DNA from: an uncultured Burkholderiales bacterium
Lineage (GTDB): Bacteria > Pseudomonadota > Gammaproteobacteria > Burkholderiales > Burkholderiaceae_C
Reading direction: 5' to 3'
DNA: 64,000 bases
NCBI GenBank assembly: GCA_945952065.1
Contig: CAMFGY010000010.1
Location: 62,001 to 126,000, forward strand
The notes under the pieces were generated by a model. It saw nothing but the letters and a program-made list of their open reading frames with translations, ran no database searches and was not told where the DNA came from. The position numbers and the translations under genes were made by a program. Shown here piece by piece: positions 17,166-26,387 of this stretch. Numbering within the stretch: position 1 is the first letter of the stretch; each line of letters starts with the position of its first letter.

Positions 17166-18325
17166 GTATTGCCCCAGGCTGAGTGTTCTGACCCGCCCGC
17201 CGGGATATCTCCCCCCAGCAAACCGCCCTCTTCAGCTCGCAAAGGCACTGAAAGAATCAAACTCACGCCTCTGCCATTGCTGCTCAAGTCCACCCATCCT
17301 CCGACCGTGGCCGCACGTTCATGCAGGCCACGAATCCCAAAGCTGTGCGCCTTGGCCAAGGCTCCGGGTGACATTCCGACGCCATTGTCGCTGACTTCGA
17401 GCGTTAGCACCCCGGAGTCAATACTCAGATCGATATCGACCCGGCTGGCCTGCGCATGCTTGGACACATTGGTCAAAGCCTCTTGCGCCGTCCGGTACGC
17501 CACCAAGGGCACGCCAGCGGGCAGGTTCATTTGTTCGCTGCTGGTGCGCAGCACGACCGTGATGCCGGTGCGGCGCTCAAATCGCGCTGCCATCCATTGC
17601 ACGGCCGCCACCAAGCCCTGTTCAAGAATGGCTGGTCGCAGGTTTTGCATGATGCGCTGGCTGGCCTCGATGGCGGCGGTCACCGTCTCCAGCGCAGATT
17701 CCACCCGCTGCCGCACCTGCGGATCTTTCGCATGCCGGTCAATCCAGGCCAAGTCGAATTTCAAGGCGGTCAAAGAGCCACCCACATCGTCATGAATCTC
17801 CCGCGCAATCGCTGCCCGCTCCATTTCGACACTGGTCTGCAAATGGCCCGCCAACTCATGCAGCCTTTGCTTGGACTTGAGCAACTCCCGGTCGGCCTCG
17901 ATACGTGCCCGCTCCGACTCACTGGCCTCGATCGCATGAAGCAATGCGGGCGCCAAACGCGCCAGATCCTTCTTCAACAAATAGTCTGAAGCGCCGGTGC
18001 GCATGGCCGCGACCGCCGTGTCCTCACCAATTTCCCCTGAAACCAAAATGAAAGGCAGCAAGATCTTGCTTTCTTTCAAAAGGTCAAGGACCAATAGACC
18101 AGAGAATCCAGGCAGGTTGTAGTCCGAAATGATGGCGTCCCAGGGCTGCTTGATGGCTTGCTTGATCTCGGGCAAGCTGTCCAGGCGTTCAAGTTCGATA
18201 TCGAGCCCGGCGCGGCGCAACTGCGCCATGATCAATTGATGATCGAGCTCGGAATCTTCAATGTGGAGGACGCGCAATCGGCGATCAGCGGTTGAAATCG
18301 ACATGGGGGCGAAGTATGCAGGCAT
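17162..18325 (-). CDS. Soluble receiver-histidine kinase (REC-HisKA_3-HATPase)
   Basis: A 387-residue protein without membrane segments. An N-terminal receiver domain (about 15-140) has the acidic site at D24 and phospho-acceptor D68 in ISDYN. It is followed by a coiled linker, a HisKA_3 dimerisation domain with H178 in AREIHDDVGGSLTALK, and a HATPase domain with N-box QEALTNVSKHA, G1 box DNGVGM and GIRGLHERA. The C-terminal tail is glycine-rich. It would phosphorylate the LuxR-type regulator encoded immediately downstream. Having a receiver rather than a sensor domain at the front suggests input from another kinase by phosphotransfer. An alternative ATG lies at 18304. Confidence 0.88.
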   Translation of the reverse strand: MPAYFAPMSISTADRRLRVLHIEDSELDHQLIMAQLRRAGLDIELERLDSLPEIKQAIKQPWDAIISDYNLPGFSGLLVLDLLKESKILLPFILVSGEIGEDTAVAAMRTGASDYLLKKDLARLAPALLHAIEASESERARIEADRELLKSKQRLHELAGHLQTSVEMERAAIAREIHDDVGGSLTALKFDLAWIDRHAKDPQVRQRVESALETVTAAIEASQRIMQNLRPAILEQGLVAAVQWMAARFERRTGITVVLRTSSEQMNLPAGVPLVAYRTAQEALTNVSKHAQASRVDIDLSIDSGVLTLEVSDNGVGMSPGALAKAHSFGIRGLHERAATVGGWVDLSSNGRGVSLILSVPLRAEEGGLLGGDIPAGGSEHSAWGNT

Positions 18326-18593
18326 TGCGTGACCATCCGCCGAGCCCGAGCAGGACTCTTTCCTTCAGATCGCCCGGAAATACAGCAAAACCAAGGGTTT
18401 ACCCTTATTCTTGCTGTAGCGCCGCTGCCGATCCCCAGAAATAGGCCCCTTCTGTCCGCATTGTCTGGTCGACACATCCCTCAGAAATGCGGAAGATGCA
18501 GGCAAAGATTGGGTCGCCATGACCGGCAAAGCGGGAAGGTTCTGAAATGAACAAGGTTTTGCCAGCCGGAAGTACAAAAAGCGTGGAGCAAAG

Positions 18594-19049
18594 ATGCTGA
18601 TGAATGAAACACCAGACCCCTCCGACCAGGGGATGATTCCGTTGCTGGTGGCCGCCGAGCTTCAGGATCACCTGATGACCGTGACCAATGATCTCGAGCG
18701 ATTGCAGCGTTTGCTCGATGACGCAGGCGAAGCGCTGTCCATGCATTTCTACAGCGCCTCCAGCCATGTGAGTGGTCTGTTGCGCCGTGATCCAGACGCG
18801 CCTGACGCCCCGGTGCTGAACCAAGTGGTGGCAGACATTGCGGGCGCCATCACTGCCTTGCAGTTTCAAGACATGGCCACGCAGCTGATCGCACACACCA
18901 GCCAGCGCCTGCGCAACTGTGCCGACCAACTCGCCCGAGACACTTTCGGTGACGACGAAGAGGGCGAAACCATTGTGGAAATCGCGCCCTTGCGTCCCAA
19001 CCCCGTCACTCAGGACGAGATGGACGCAGGTTCAATCGAATTGTTCTAA
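18594..19049 (+). CDS. CheZ-like chemotaxis phosphatase (short form)
   Basis: A 151-residue helical protein, first gene of the chemotaxis operon. The segment LQFQDMATQLI (from residue 90) carries D93 and Q97 in the DxxxQ spacing that forms the active site of CheZ CheY-P phosphatase, where the glutamine activates water. Flanking sequence is a long amphipathic helix as in the CheZ four-helix bundle. The C terminus is an acidic linker plus DAGSIELF, resembling the CheY-tethering tail of CheZ. It is shorter than enterobacterial CheZ (about 214 residues). GGAGCAAAG precedes the ATG. Function as the CheY-P phosphatase of this operon is inference supported by the next gene, cheY. Confidence 0.75.
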   Translation: MLMNETPDPSDQGMIPLLVAAELQDHLMTVTNDLERLQRLLDDAGEALSMHFYSASSHVSGLLRRDPDAPDAPVLNQVVADIAGAITALQFQDMATQLIAHTSQRLRNCADQLARDTFGDDEEGETIVEIAPLRPNPVTQDEMDAGSIELF

Positions 19050-19099
19050 AGATCCTCGAAAACTTCCCGAAATCAGCTTGATACCCCGGAGAGACAACA

Positions 19100-19462
19100 A
19101 TGCACTCAATCCTTGCCGTGGACGATTCGGCCTCCATGCGCCAAATGGTCGCCTTCACGCTCAAAAACGCTGGCTTCAATGTCGTTGAAGCGGTGGATGG
19201 GCAAGACGCCCTGGAAAAATCAGGCACCCGCGATTTCGACTTGGTGCTCACTGACCAAAACATGCCCCGCATGGACGGCATCAGCCTGACCAAAAAACTG
19301 CGCGACAACCCCAAGTTCAAGACCACACCGATCTTGATCTTGACCACTGAATCCAGCGACCAGATGAAGCAAGCCGGCCGTGCCGCTGGCGCGACCGGTT
19401 GGCTGGTCAAGCCCTTTGACCCGGCCAAGCTGATCGAAGTGATCGGCAAAGTGATTCGTTGA
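19100..19462 (+). CDS. cheY: Chemotaxis response regulator CheY
   Basis: A 120-residue stand-alone receiver domain. Acidic triad D8, D9 and phospho-acceptor D52 (LTDQNMP), T82/T83 in the LTTES segment and K104 in VKPFDP are all in place. CheY-P would bind the flagellar motor switch, though receivers of this type next to CheA can also serve as sinks. GGAGAG lies upstream of the ATG. It lies 25 bp before cheA and 50 bp after the CheZ-like gene, so one operon is likely. Confidence 0.92.
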   Translation: MHSILAVDDSASMRQMVAFTLKNAGFNVVEAVDGQDALEKSGTRDFDLVLTDQNMPRMDGISLTKKLRDNPKFKTTPILILTTESSDQMKQAGRAAGATGWLVKPFDPAKLIEVIGKVIR

Positions 19463-19487
19463 AGCCTCGTCAACTCTGGAGCACAGC

Positions 19488-21629
19488 ATGGGTGAAATGA
19501 CGTCTGAAGGCGCCAGCCTGAGTGCAGGCATCGACCTGAGCCAGTTTTACCAAGTCTTTTTTGAAGAGGCGAGCGAGAACCTCGACAACATGGAGCAGCT
19601 GCTGCTGAACCTGAATGTCGAAACAGCCGACGACGAAGAACTCAACGCCATCTTCCGCTGCGCGCATTCCATCAAGGGCGGTGCCGCTACTTTTGGCTTT
19701 GGTGACGTCGCCGAGCTGACCCATCAGATGGAGACCCTGCTGGACAAGCTGCGTCGCCATGAGCTCAAGGCCACCTCACCGATGGTGGACACCCTCTTGC
19801 AGTCCGGGGATGCCCTGCGTGCGCAGCTCGGCCGCCATCAGGGTTCGGGCGCGGATGCGGTGGACACCAGTGACTTGCTCAACAGCATTCGCGGTTTTGT
19901 TGAGGGCGAGTCGATGGAGGATTTCTCCGCGCCGCCTCCTGCCCCCGCGCCTGCCCCCAAGGCCAGCGCCCCTGCCCCCAGCCCGGCACCTGCGGCCAAA
20001 GGCGCGGACAAACCCGGCGTGCGCGAGCTCGAGCTGCAGGTGGGTCCGCTCACCGACATGAGCCTGACCGACAACTTGGTCGATTTGTTCAAAGAGATCA
20101 CCGACCTCGGCACCATTGAGCCGCTGGACGGCGGCGTGCCTGCCGACGGCATTCGCCGCTTCAAGGTGCTGACCAGCAGCACTGACAGCGATTTGCTGGA
20201 TTTGTTTACTTTCCACGTCGCCCGTGAGCAGGTCAAACTGCTGCCCTACGGCCCCGGCTTTGGCTTCCATGACGGAGCCCCCGGTTCGCCCCCCGCGGCC
20301 AAGGAAGAAGCCGACCCCGGTTACGGCTTCTTTGACAACGCACCCGGCATCCCTGCGGGCAGTGCGGCCAGCAATGAGCTGAAGGTCCAAGCCGAAGCAC
20401 CCAAACCCGCAGTGGTTGCCCCCTCGGCCGCGCGTGCTGAAGCGCGCCCTGCGGCTGCCGGCATGGAACAGTCGACCTTGCGCGTTTCGATCGAGAAGGT
20501 CGATCAACTGATCAATCTGGTGGGCGAACTGGTCATCACCCAAGCCATGCTGGCGCAGAACAGCCGCGACCTTGCGCCCGGCCTGTACCAGCAACTGGCC
20601 TCGGGCTTGGCCGATCTGGAGCGCAACACCCGCGATCTGCAGGAATCGGTGATGTCGATTCGGATGATTCCGATGTCGGTGGTCTTCAACCGCTTCCCAC
20701 GCATGCTGCGAGACCTGGCCGCCAAGCTGGGCAAAAAGGTCGAGCTGGTCACGCAGGGTGAAGCCACCGAATTGGACAAGAGTCTGGTCGAGAAAATCAC
20801 CGACCCGCTCACCCATCTGGTGCGCAACAGCTGCGACCACGGCATTGAACAGCCCGCTGATCGCGTGGCCAAGGGCAAGCCTGAACACGGCACCATCACC
20901 TTGGTCGCTTCGCACCAGGGCGGCTCTATCGTCATCGAGGTGCGGGACGACGGCAATGGCTTGAACCGCAACAAGCTGATCAAGAAGGCACGCGAGAAAG
21001 GCATCGATGCGCCCGACACCATGACCGACTCCGAGGTCTGGAACCTGATCTTCGCGCCGGGCTTCTCGACCGCAGACCAAGTCACCGATGTGTCCGGCCG
21101 CGGCGTCGGCATGGACGTGGTGAAGAAAAACATCACCTCGCTGGGCGGCACGGTGGAGATCGACTCTGCCGAAGGCTATGGCATGAAGGTCTCGGTGCGC
21201 CTGCCACTGACGCTGGCCATCATGGACGGCATGAGCGTGGGTGTGGGCGACGAGGTCTATATCTTGCCGCTGTCCTCCGTGGTCGAGTCCTTCCAAGTGC
21301 AGGCCGACACCATCAAGACCGTGGCCGGTTCGGGCCGCGTGGTGGAAGTGCGCGACGAATACATGCCGGTGATCGGCTTGGAGACCATCTTCAATGTGCC
21401 GCGATTCGACTTCGAGCATGTCAGCACCATCATGGTGGTGGTCGAGGCCGAAGGGGGCCGGGTTGCCCTGCTGGTCGACGAATTGCTGGGCCAACAACAG
21501 GTGGTGGTGAAGAACCTCGAAGCGAATTACCGCAAGGTGACCGATGTATCAGGCGCCACCATCATGGGCGACGGCCGCGTCGCCTTGATTCTCGACGTGG
21601 GCAGCTTGGTGCGGCGTTCGCGACAGTGA
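19488..21629 (+). CDS. cheA: Chemotaxis histidine kinase CheA
   Basis: This 713-residue cytoplasmic kinase phosphorylates CheY and CheB in response to receptor arrays. Domains in order: HPt/P1 with phosphorylated H60 in AHSIKGGAATFGF; Ala/Pro linker; P2-like region (about 185-260); second linker; P3 dimerisation (about 325-390); HATPase P4 with N box VRNSCDHGIE near 446, DDGNGL and GRGVGMDVV; and P5 CheW-like regulatory domain to the end. All catalytic boxes are intact. GGAGCACAGC precedes the ATG. Downstream are a receptor gene and cheW. The length is at the upper end for CheA because of the two long linkers. Confidence 0.96.
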   Translation: MGEMTSEGASLSAGIDLSQFYQVFFEEASENLDNMEQLLLNLNVETADDEELNAIFRCAHSIKGGAATFGFGDVAELTHQMETLLDKLRRHELKATSPMVDTLLQSGDALRAQLGRHQGSGADAVDTSDLLNSIRGFVEGESMEDFSAPPPAPAPAPKASAPAPSPAPAAKGADKPGVRELELQVGPLTDMSLTDNLVDLFKEITDLGTIEPLDGGVPADGIRRFKVLTSSTDSDLLDLFTFHVAREQVKLLPYGPGFGFHDGAPGSPPAAKEEADPGYGFFDNAPGIPAGSAASNELKVQAEAPKPAVVAPSAARAEARPAAAGMEQSTLRVSIEKVDQLINLVGELVITQAMLAQNSRDLAPGLYQQLASGLADLERNTRDLQESVMSIRMIPMSVVFNRFPRMLRDLAAKLGKKVELVTQGEATELDKSLVEKITDPLTHLVRNSCDHGIEQPADRVAKGKPEHGTITLVASHQGGSIVIEVRDDGNGLNRNKLIKKAREKGIDAPDTMTDSEVWNLIFAPGFSTADQVTDVSGRGVGMDVVKKNITSLGGTVEIDSAEGYGMKVSVRLPLTLAIMDGMSVGVGDEVYILPLSSVVESFQVQADTIKTVAGSGRVVEVRDEYMPVIGLETIFNVPRFDFEHVSTIMVVVEAEGGRVALLVDELLGQQQVVVKNLEANYRKVTDVSGATIMGDGRVALILDVGSLVRRSRQ

Positions 21630-21678
21630 AGCGCCCCTGGCCCTTCACGTTCATACACAGATACAAAGGTAGTCCCCG

Positions 21679-23493
21679 ATGAATATGGGCGAAATGCTCC
21701 GACAGTTCAGCATCCGCACCCGCATGATTGGTGCCATTGCCATGGTGCTGAGCCTGTTGGTGATCGTGGGTGGCGTCGGTCTGATGGGCATGAGCTCCAT
21801 GCAGGAGCAAACCCGCAAGATGGCCGATTCCAGCGTGCTGCGTGGCGACAAGATCACCGACTTGGTGGACACCATGGCCGATCTGCGCCGCGCAGAGAAA
21901 GACATGGTCATCAAGTACGAAGATCCCGCCGCAGCCAAGACCGAGCATGCCAACTGGGAAAAGGCGCGAGCTGACATCAACAAACTGGTCAGCCTGATTG
22001 CTGGCGACAGCAAAGACCGCAGCGCGAGCTTGCTCAAGCAAATCCCGGCGCAGATTGACAGCTACGCCAGCAAGGCCAACACGGTTTTCCAGACCTTGGA
22101 ATCGGGTGGCTTTGACAATGCAGCAGCCGCCAACAAGCAACTCGCATCGGCCAAGGAAGATGTGCGTCAAGCTGAAAAGCTGCTGGCCGAAGTTCGCCAA
22201 GCTTTGGCGCAAGAAATCTCCGAAGCTCAATCGCAGGCTCAAGCGACACAGTCACGCGTCTTGACCATCTTCATCGTCGTGCTCGCCTTGAGCGCGGTGA
22301 TCGTGGTGCCGCTGACCCTGCTGAATATGCACAGCATTTGCCAACCTTTGGCGCAGGCCGAAGAATTGGCCGACGCGATTGCCAAAGGCGACTTGACCGG
22401 CTCCTCCGTTCAAGTGGTGGGGCAAGACGAAGCCTCCCATCTGATGCGATCTTTGCAGCATATGCAGCAGTCTTTGCAAAGCCTGGTTGGGCAGTTGCGC
22501 ACCTCGGCGGATAGCATCCGCACCGCTTCGGTGGAGATTGCTTCGGGCAACCAAGACTTGTCAGGCCGCACCGAACAAACCGCCTCCAATCTGCAGCAAG
22601 CGGCATCGTCCATGGTGCAGCTCACCGGCACGGTCAAGCAAACAGCTGACTCGGCCCGCACCGCCAATCAATTGGCCAACTCCGCTTCTCATGCGGCGGC
22701 CAAAGGCGGTGAAGTCGTGGGCCAGGTGGTTTCGACCATGGACGAGATCAACACCAGCTCGAAGAAGATCAGCGACATCATCGGCGTGATTGACGGCATT
22801 GCCTTCCAGACCAATATCTTGGCGCTGAACGCGGCCGTGGAAGCGGCTCGTGCGGGTGAGCAAGGGCGCGGCTTTGCCGTCGTGGCCAGCGAGGTGCGTT
22901 CCCTGGCGCAGCGCAGCGCCGAGGCAGCGCGTGAGATCAAAACCTTGATCGGCGCCAGCGTCGAACGCGTGGAAACCGGCTCGCGCTTGGTGCAAGAAGC
23001 GGGCGAGTCGATGAACGACATCGTCTCCAGCGTGCAGCGCGTCTCCGACATCATCGGTGAGATCACCGCCGCCGCCAGCGAGCAAAGCGACGGCATCGGA
23101 CAGGTCAATCAGTCGGTGGTGCAACTGGATCAAATGACCCAGCAAAACGCGGCCCTGGTGGAAGAGTCTGCGGCGGCGGCTGAAAGCTTGAAAGAGCAGG
23201 CCGAACGCTTGGCCGAAGCGGTCGACAAATTCAAGGTCAGTGCCGCCGCGAAGATCGGCAACTCTCGCGGCGCCAGCGCCTATTCAGGCTCGAGCAGCTT
23301 GAGCGCGGGCAGCACGGCCAAGGCCGCAAGCGCGAGCAGCCCCGCCCTCAAAGCCCCTGCTGCATCGACGCTCAAAAAGCCAGTGAGCACCTTCTCCAGC
23401 AATACTTCGTTGGAGGCCAGCAAAGCGCCGTCCCCCAGACCCGCGCCTGCGCCAGCCCCCAGCGTCTCTGAGTCCGAGTGGGAATCGTTCTGA
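21679..23493 (+). CDS. Methyl-accepting chemotaxis protein with 4-helix-bundle sensor
   Basis: A 604-residue chemoreceptor: transmembrane helix about 15-37, periplasmic four-helix-bundle (4HB_MCP) sensor to about 190, second helix about 194-216, HAMP, then the signalling hairpin whose tip contains the universally conserved [21 protein letters not shown] 70-residue Ala/Ser/Pro-rich flexible tail ends in EWESF, similar to the NWETF pentapeptide that tethers CheR and CheB to enterobacterial receptors. It sits between cheA and cheW. The ligand is unknown; 4HB sensors bind small organic acids, amino acids or periplasmic proteins. Confidence 0.93.
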   Translation: MNMGEMLRQFSIRTRMIGAIAMVLSLLVIVGGVGLMGMSSMQEQTRKMADSSVLRGDKITDLVDTMADLRRAEKDMVIKYEDPAAAKTEHANWEKARADINKLVSLIAGDSKDRSASLLKQIPAQIDSYASKANTVFQTLESGGFDNAAAANKQLASAKEDVRQAEKLLAEVRQALAQEISEAQSQAQATQSRVLTIFIVVLALSAVIVVPLTLLNMHSICQPLAQAEELADAIAKGDLTGSSVQVVGQDEASHLMRSLQHMQQSLQSLVGQLRTSADSIRTASVEIASGNQDLSGRTEQTASNLQQAASSMVQLTGTVKQTADSARTANQLANSASHAAAKGGEVVGQVVSTMDEINTSSKKISDIIGVIDGIAFQTNILALNAAVEAARAGEQGRGFAVVASEVRSLAQRSAEAAREIKTLIGASVERVETGSRLVQEAGESMNDIVSSVQRVSDIIGEITAAASEQSDGIGQVNQSVVQLDQMTQQNAALVEESAAAAESLKEQAERLAEAVDKFKVSAAAKIGNSRGASAYSGSSSLSAGSTAKAASASSPALKAPAASTLKKPVSTFSSNTSLEASKAPSPRPAPAPAPSVSESEWESF

Positions 23494-23542
23494 CCCCCTG
23501 CCTTTTCACATCCTTCATTTCGCACACATAACGAGGTAAGCC

Positions 23543-24073
23543 ATGGAAACAACTCGAGAAAACGTGCCGGCCATCCGCCAAGATTCGGGCAGTCTCGCCT
23601 TGCACAGCCGTGGCCCTGCCAGCGGCGAATTCCTGACTTTCCGGCTGGGCGCCGAAGAGTACGGCATCGACATTCTGAAGGTCCAAGAGATCCGCTCTTA
23701 CGAGCCCCCCACCCGCATTGCCAATGCGCCCGACTTCATCAAGGGCGTGGTCAATCTGCGCGGCGTGATCGTTCCTATCGTCGATCTGCGTCTGAAGCTG
23801 GGCTGCCCTTCGGCCGAGTACAACAGCTTCACCGTGGTGATCGTGCTGAATGTTCGCAACCGTGTCGTGGGCGCGGTGGTGGACTCAGTGTCGGACGTGC
23901 TGGAGTTGAGCAAAGACGCGATCCGCCCTGCGCCCGAAATGAACTCCTCGTCGGTGGACACCAGCTTCATCACGGGCATTGGCACGGTCAATGAGCGCAT
24001 GCTGATTCTGATGGACATCGAAGGTTTGATGAGCAGCGCCGACATGGGCTTGATGGACTCCTTGACCATGTAA
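23543..24073 (+). CDS. cheW: Chemotaxis coupling protein CheW
   Basis: A 176-residue SH3-like adaptor that links receptors to CheA. Recognisable parts: [18 protein letters not shown] near residue 34, [19 protein letters not shown] near 70, a DSVSDVLEL segment near 115 and an [10 protein letters not shown] near the end. About 25 residues precede the CheW fold, slightly longer than E. coli CheW. AGGTAAGCC lies before the ATG. It is 49 bp after the first receptor gene and 100 bp before the next, inside the same operon. Confidence 0.95.
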   Translation: METTRENVPAIRQDSGSLALHSRGPASGEFLTFRLGAEEYGIDILKVQEIRSYEPPTRIANAPDFIKGVVNLRGVIVPIVDLRLKLGCPSAEYNSFTVVIVLNVRNRVVGAVVDSVSDVLELSKDAIRPAPEMNSSSVDTSFITGIGTVNERMLILMDIEGLMSSADMGLMDSLTM

Positions 24074-24173
24074 GTCGGCGGCTCGAGTCCGACGCTGGAA
24101 ATGCCCTGGAGAAAACGCCAGATGCAAATCGCAGCGACCTGTGTTTTGCTGATCTGAAAGGCAAAGACTTGTT

Positions 24174-26339
24174 ATGACAACGGGCTCCACTTCCATTGCA
24201 AGGCGCGTATCCACGATTGGCGGGATCGCACTTGCGCTGGTGCTGCTGACGGTCAGCGGCATCGTCAGCGTCATGCTGACCCGCGATGCTCACCAACGTG
24301 TGGTGACTTGGGTGGGCGACAAAGCCCAGTCGCTGGTCGATTCCATGCATGCGATGGACGAGTCCTCGCGCATTCTGGTCGAGCGAAATTTTGGCTCCCT
24401 GCGCCAGGAGTTCGGGCCCAGCTTCACGCTCGATGAGGCCACCGGCGATCTGCGCGACTGGGGCCCCAAACTCAACGGCAACTTCACGCAGGTGGACAAG
24501 TTCGCCGGCGCCACCGGAGGTGTGGCCACCGTCTTTGCGCGCAAAGGCGATGACTTCGAACGCATCACCACCTCCTTGAAAAAAGCCAATGGTGAGCGCG
24601 CCATGGGCACGCTGCTGGGCAAGCAGCATCCGGCCTATGCCACCGTCAATGCCGGCAAGCCCTACTCAGGCCGAGCGGTGCTTTTCGGTCGGGCCTACAT
24701 GACCCATTACGAGCCAATCAAGAGCGATGACGGCAAGCTGATAGGCCTGCTTTTTGTCGGCTTCGATCTGGACGCCTTTGAAACAGCCATGCAATCTTTG
24801 GCCGCCAAGGCCAAGTTTTTTGACAATGGCGGCACCTATTTGGTGGCCGTGGGCAACGACCCCAGCAAGGCCACGTTTGTCGCTCACCCAACGGCCAAGG
24901 GCAAGGGGGTCAATGAGGTGATCCCAGGTTTGGACAAGGTCTTGACCGAACTGGGTGCCAGCCCTGACGGCTACCTTGCCAGCATTCCCAATGTCTTGGG
25001 CAGCCCCCGAGATGACAACTTTGCCGTTGTTCGCAAGAGTGAGCAGACCGGTTATTGGGTGATTGCTCAAGTCTCCAAGGGCGAAGCCATGGCCTCGCAC
25101 TGGGCGACCCTGGTCCCCTTCTGGATCATGTTGGCCCTGACCACCGCGGGCCTGGGTTTTGGTCTCTTCTGGATGATGCGCAATTGGGTGGCTACCCCGC
25201 TGGGCGCATTGACCCAGGCCGTGGGAGCCATTGCCCAAGGTGACCTCTCACAAGCCGTGGACAGCAAGCGCGATGACGAAATCGGCCTGTTGATTCAACG
25301 CACCGAATCCATGCGTCAGCGTTTGGCCGAAACCATCGGAACGGTGCGCAGTTCGGTGGACTCCATTGGCACCGCCAGCGCCGAGATTGCCACGGGCAAC
25401 CAAGACCTGAGTCAGCGCACCGAACAAACTGCGTCCAACCTGCAACAAGCCTCGTCTTCCATGAGCGAGTTGACCGGCACCGTCAAACAAACCGCGGACT
25501 CGGCGCGCACCGCCAATCAATTGGTCACCTCAGCGGCAGGCGCAGCCGCCAAGGGCGGCCAAGTGGTGGGTCAAGTGGTGTCCACCATGGACGAGATCAA
25601 CGCCAGCTCACGCAAGATCAACGACATCATCGGCGTCATCGATGGCATCGCGTTTCAAACCAATATCCTGGCGCTGAATGCAGCCGTGGAGGCCGCTCGC
25701 GCGGGCGAACAAGGTCGGGGTTTTGCCGTGGTGGCCAGTGAAGTGCGTTCGCTGGCGCAGCGCAGCGCCTCGGCCGCCAAGGAAATCAAGACCTTGATTG
25801 GCGCCAGTGTGGAGCGCGTGGAGGTTGGCTCCCGGCTGGTTCAAGAGGCCGGCATCTCCATGAACGAAATCGTCTCCAGCGTGCAGCGGGTTCAAGACAT
25901 CATCGGCGAGATCACCGCCGCCGCCAGCGAGCAAAGCGAGGGCATAGGTCTTGTGAACCAGTCGGTGGTTCAGTTGGACCAAATGACGCAGCAGAACGCG
26001 GCGCTGGTCGAAGAATCAGCCGCTGCAGCAGAAAGCCTCAAAGGTCAGGCGCAGTTGTTGGTCGAGGCTGTGGCCTTGTTCAAAGTGGCGCATGCCGCGG
26101 CACGGCATCAACAACAGCCCTTGCAGCCCTCAAGCCCAGCGCCCCGTACGGCCTCGCACAACAGCAGCAGCGCTCACAGCCGAAGCGCGGCCAAACCGGC
26201 CAACGCCCGCCCCGCACCGCCCCCCGCAGCAGCAACGGCCCGAGCCACTGGCGCCCAGGCATCGGAACCCCGCGCTGGCAAGTCCGCAGCCCCCCCGTCT
26301 GCACCCGCCAGCACCGAGAGCGATTGGGAGAGTTTTTAA
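24174..26339 (+). CDS. Methyl-accepting chemotaxis protein with Cache_3/Cache_2-type sensor
   Basis: A 721-residue chemoreceptor. After a first membrane helix (about 14-36) comes a periplasmic domain of about 270 residues, with features of the Cache3-Cache2 fusion family: SGRAVLFGRAYMTHYEPIK and GKLIGLLFVGFDLD near residues 164-200. The second helix is about 308-333, then HAMP, then the signalling domain with the invariant tip [21 protein letters not shown] Pro/Ala-rich tail of about 90 residues ends with DWESF, a CheR/CheB tether-like pentapeptide. Cache3-Cache2 receptors often sense short organic acids; the ligand here is unknown. Confidence 0.92.
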   Translation: MTTGSTSIARRVSTIGGIALALVLLTVSGIVSVMLTRDAHQRVVTWVGDKAQSLVDSMHAMDESSRILVERNFGSLRQEFGPSFTLDEATGDLRDWGPKLNGNFTQVDKFAGATGGVATVFARKGDDFERITTSLKKANGERAMGTLLGKQHPAYATVNAGKPYSGRAVLFGRAYMTHYEPIKSDDGKLIGLLFVGFDLDAFETAMQSLAAKAKFFDNGGTYLVAVGNDPSKATFVAHPTAKGKGVNEVIPGLDKVLTELGASPDGYLASIPNVLGSPRDDNFAVVRKSEQTGYWVIAQVSKGEAMASHWATLVPFWIMLALTTAGLGFGLFWMMRNWVATPLGALTQAVGAIAQGDLSQAVDSKRDDEIGLLIQRTESMRQRLAETIGTVRSSVDSIGTASAEIATGNQDLSQRTEQTASNLQQASSSMSELTGTVKQTADSARTANQLVTSAAGAAAKGGQVVGQVVSTMDEINASSRKINDIIGVIDGIAFQTNILALNAAVEAARAGEQGRGFAVVASEVRSLAQRSASAAKEIKTLIGASVERVEVGSRLVQEAGISMNEIVSSVQRVQDIIGEITAAASEQSEGIGLVNQSVVQLDQMTQQNAALVEESAAAAESLKGQAQLLVEAVALFKVAHAAARHQQQPLQPSSPAPRTASHNSSSAHSRSAAKPANARPAPPPAAATARATGAQASEPRAGKSAAPPSAPASTESDWESF

Positions 26340-26387
26340 ACCTGGCGCAAGGCGCTTTACAAGTTTGTTGTTGAGGAGACTTCACTG

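Noticed and set aside
18408-18434. A sigma-28 promoter in front of the chemotaxis operon
   Set aside because: GCCGATCC at 18427 resembles the -10, but there is no TAAA-type -35 at the right distance. It would need start-site mapping.
19776-21497. A 573-codon open frame antisense to cheA
   Set aside because: It mirrors the codon bias of cheA; the composition (His, Gln, Asp, Ala repeats) is typical of antisense translation and no motif is present.
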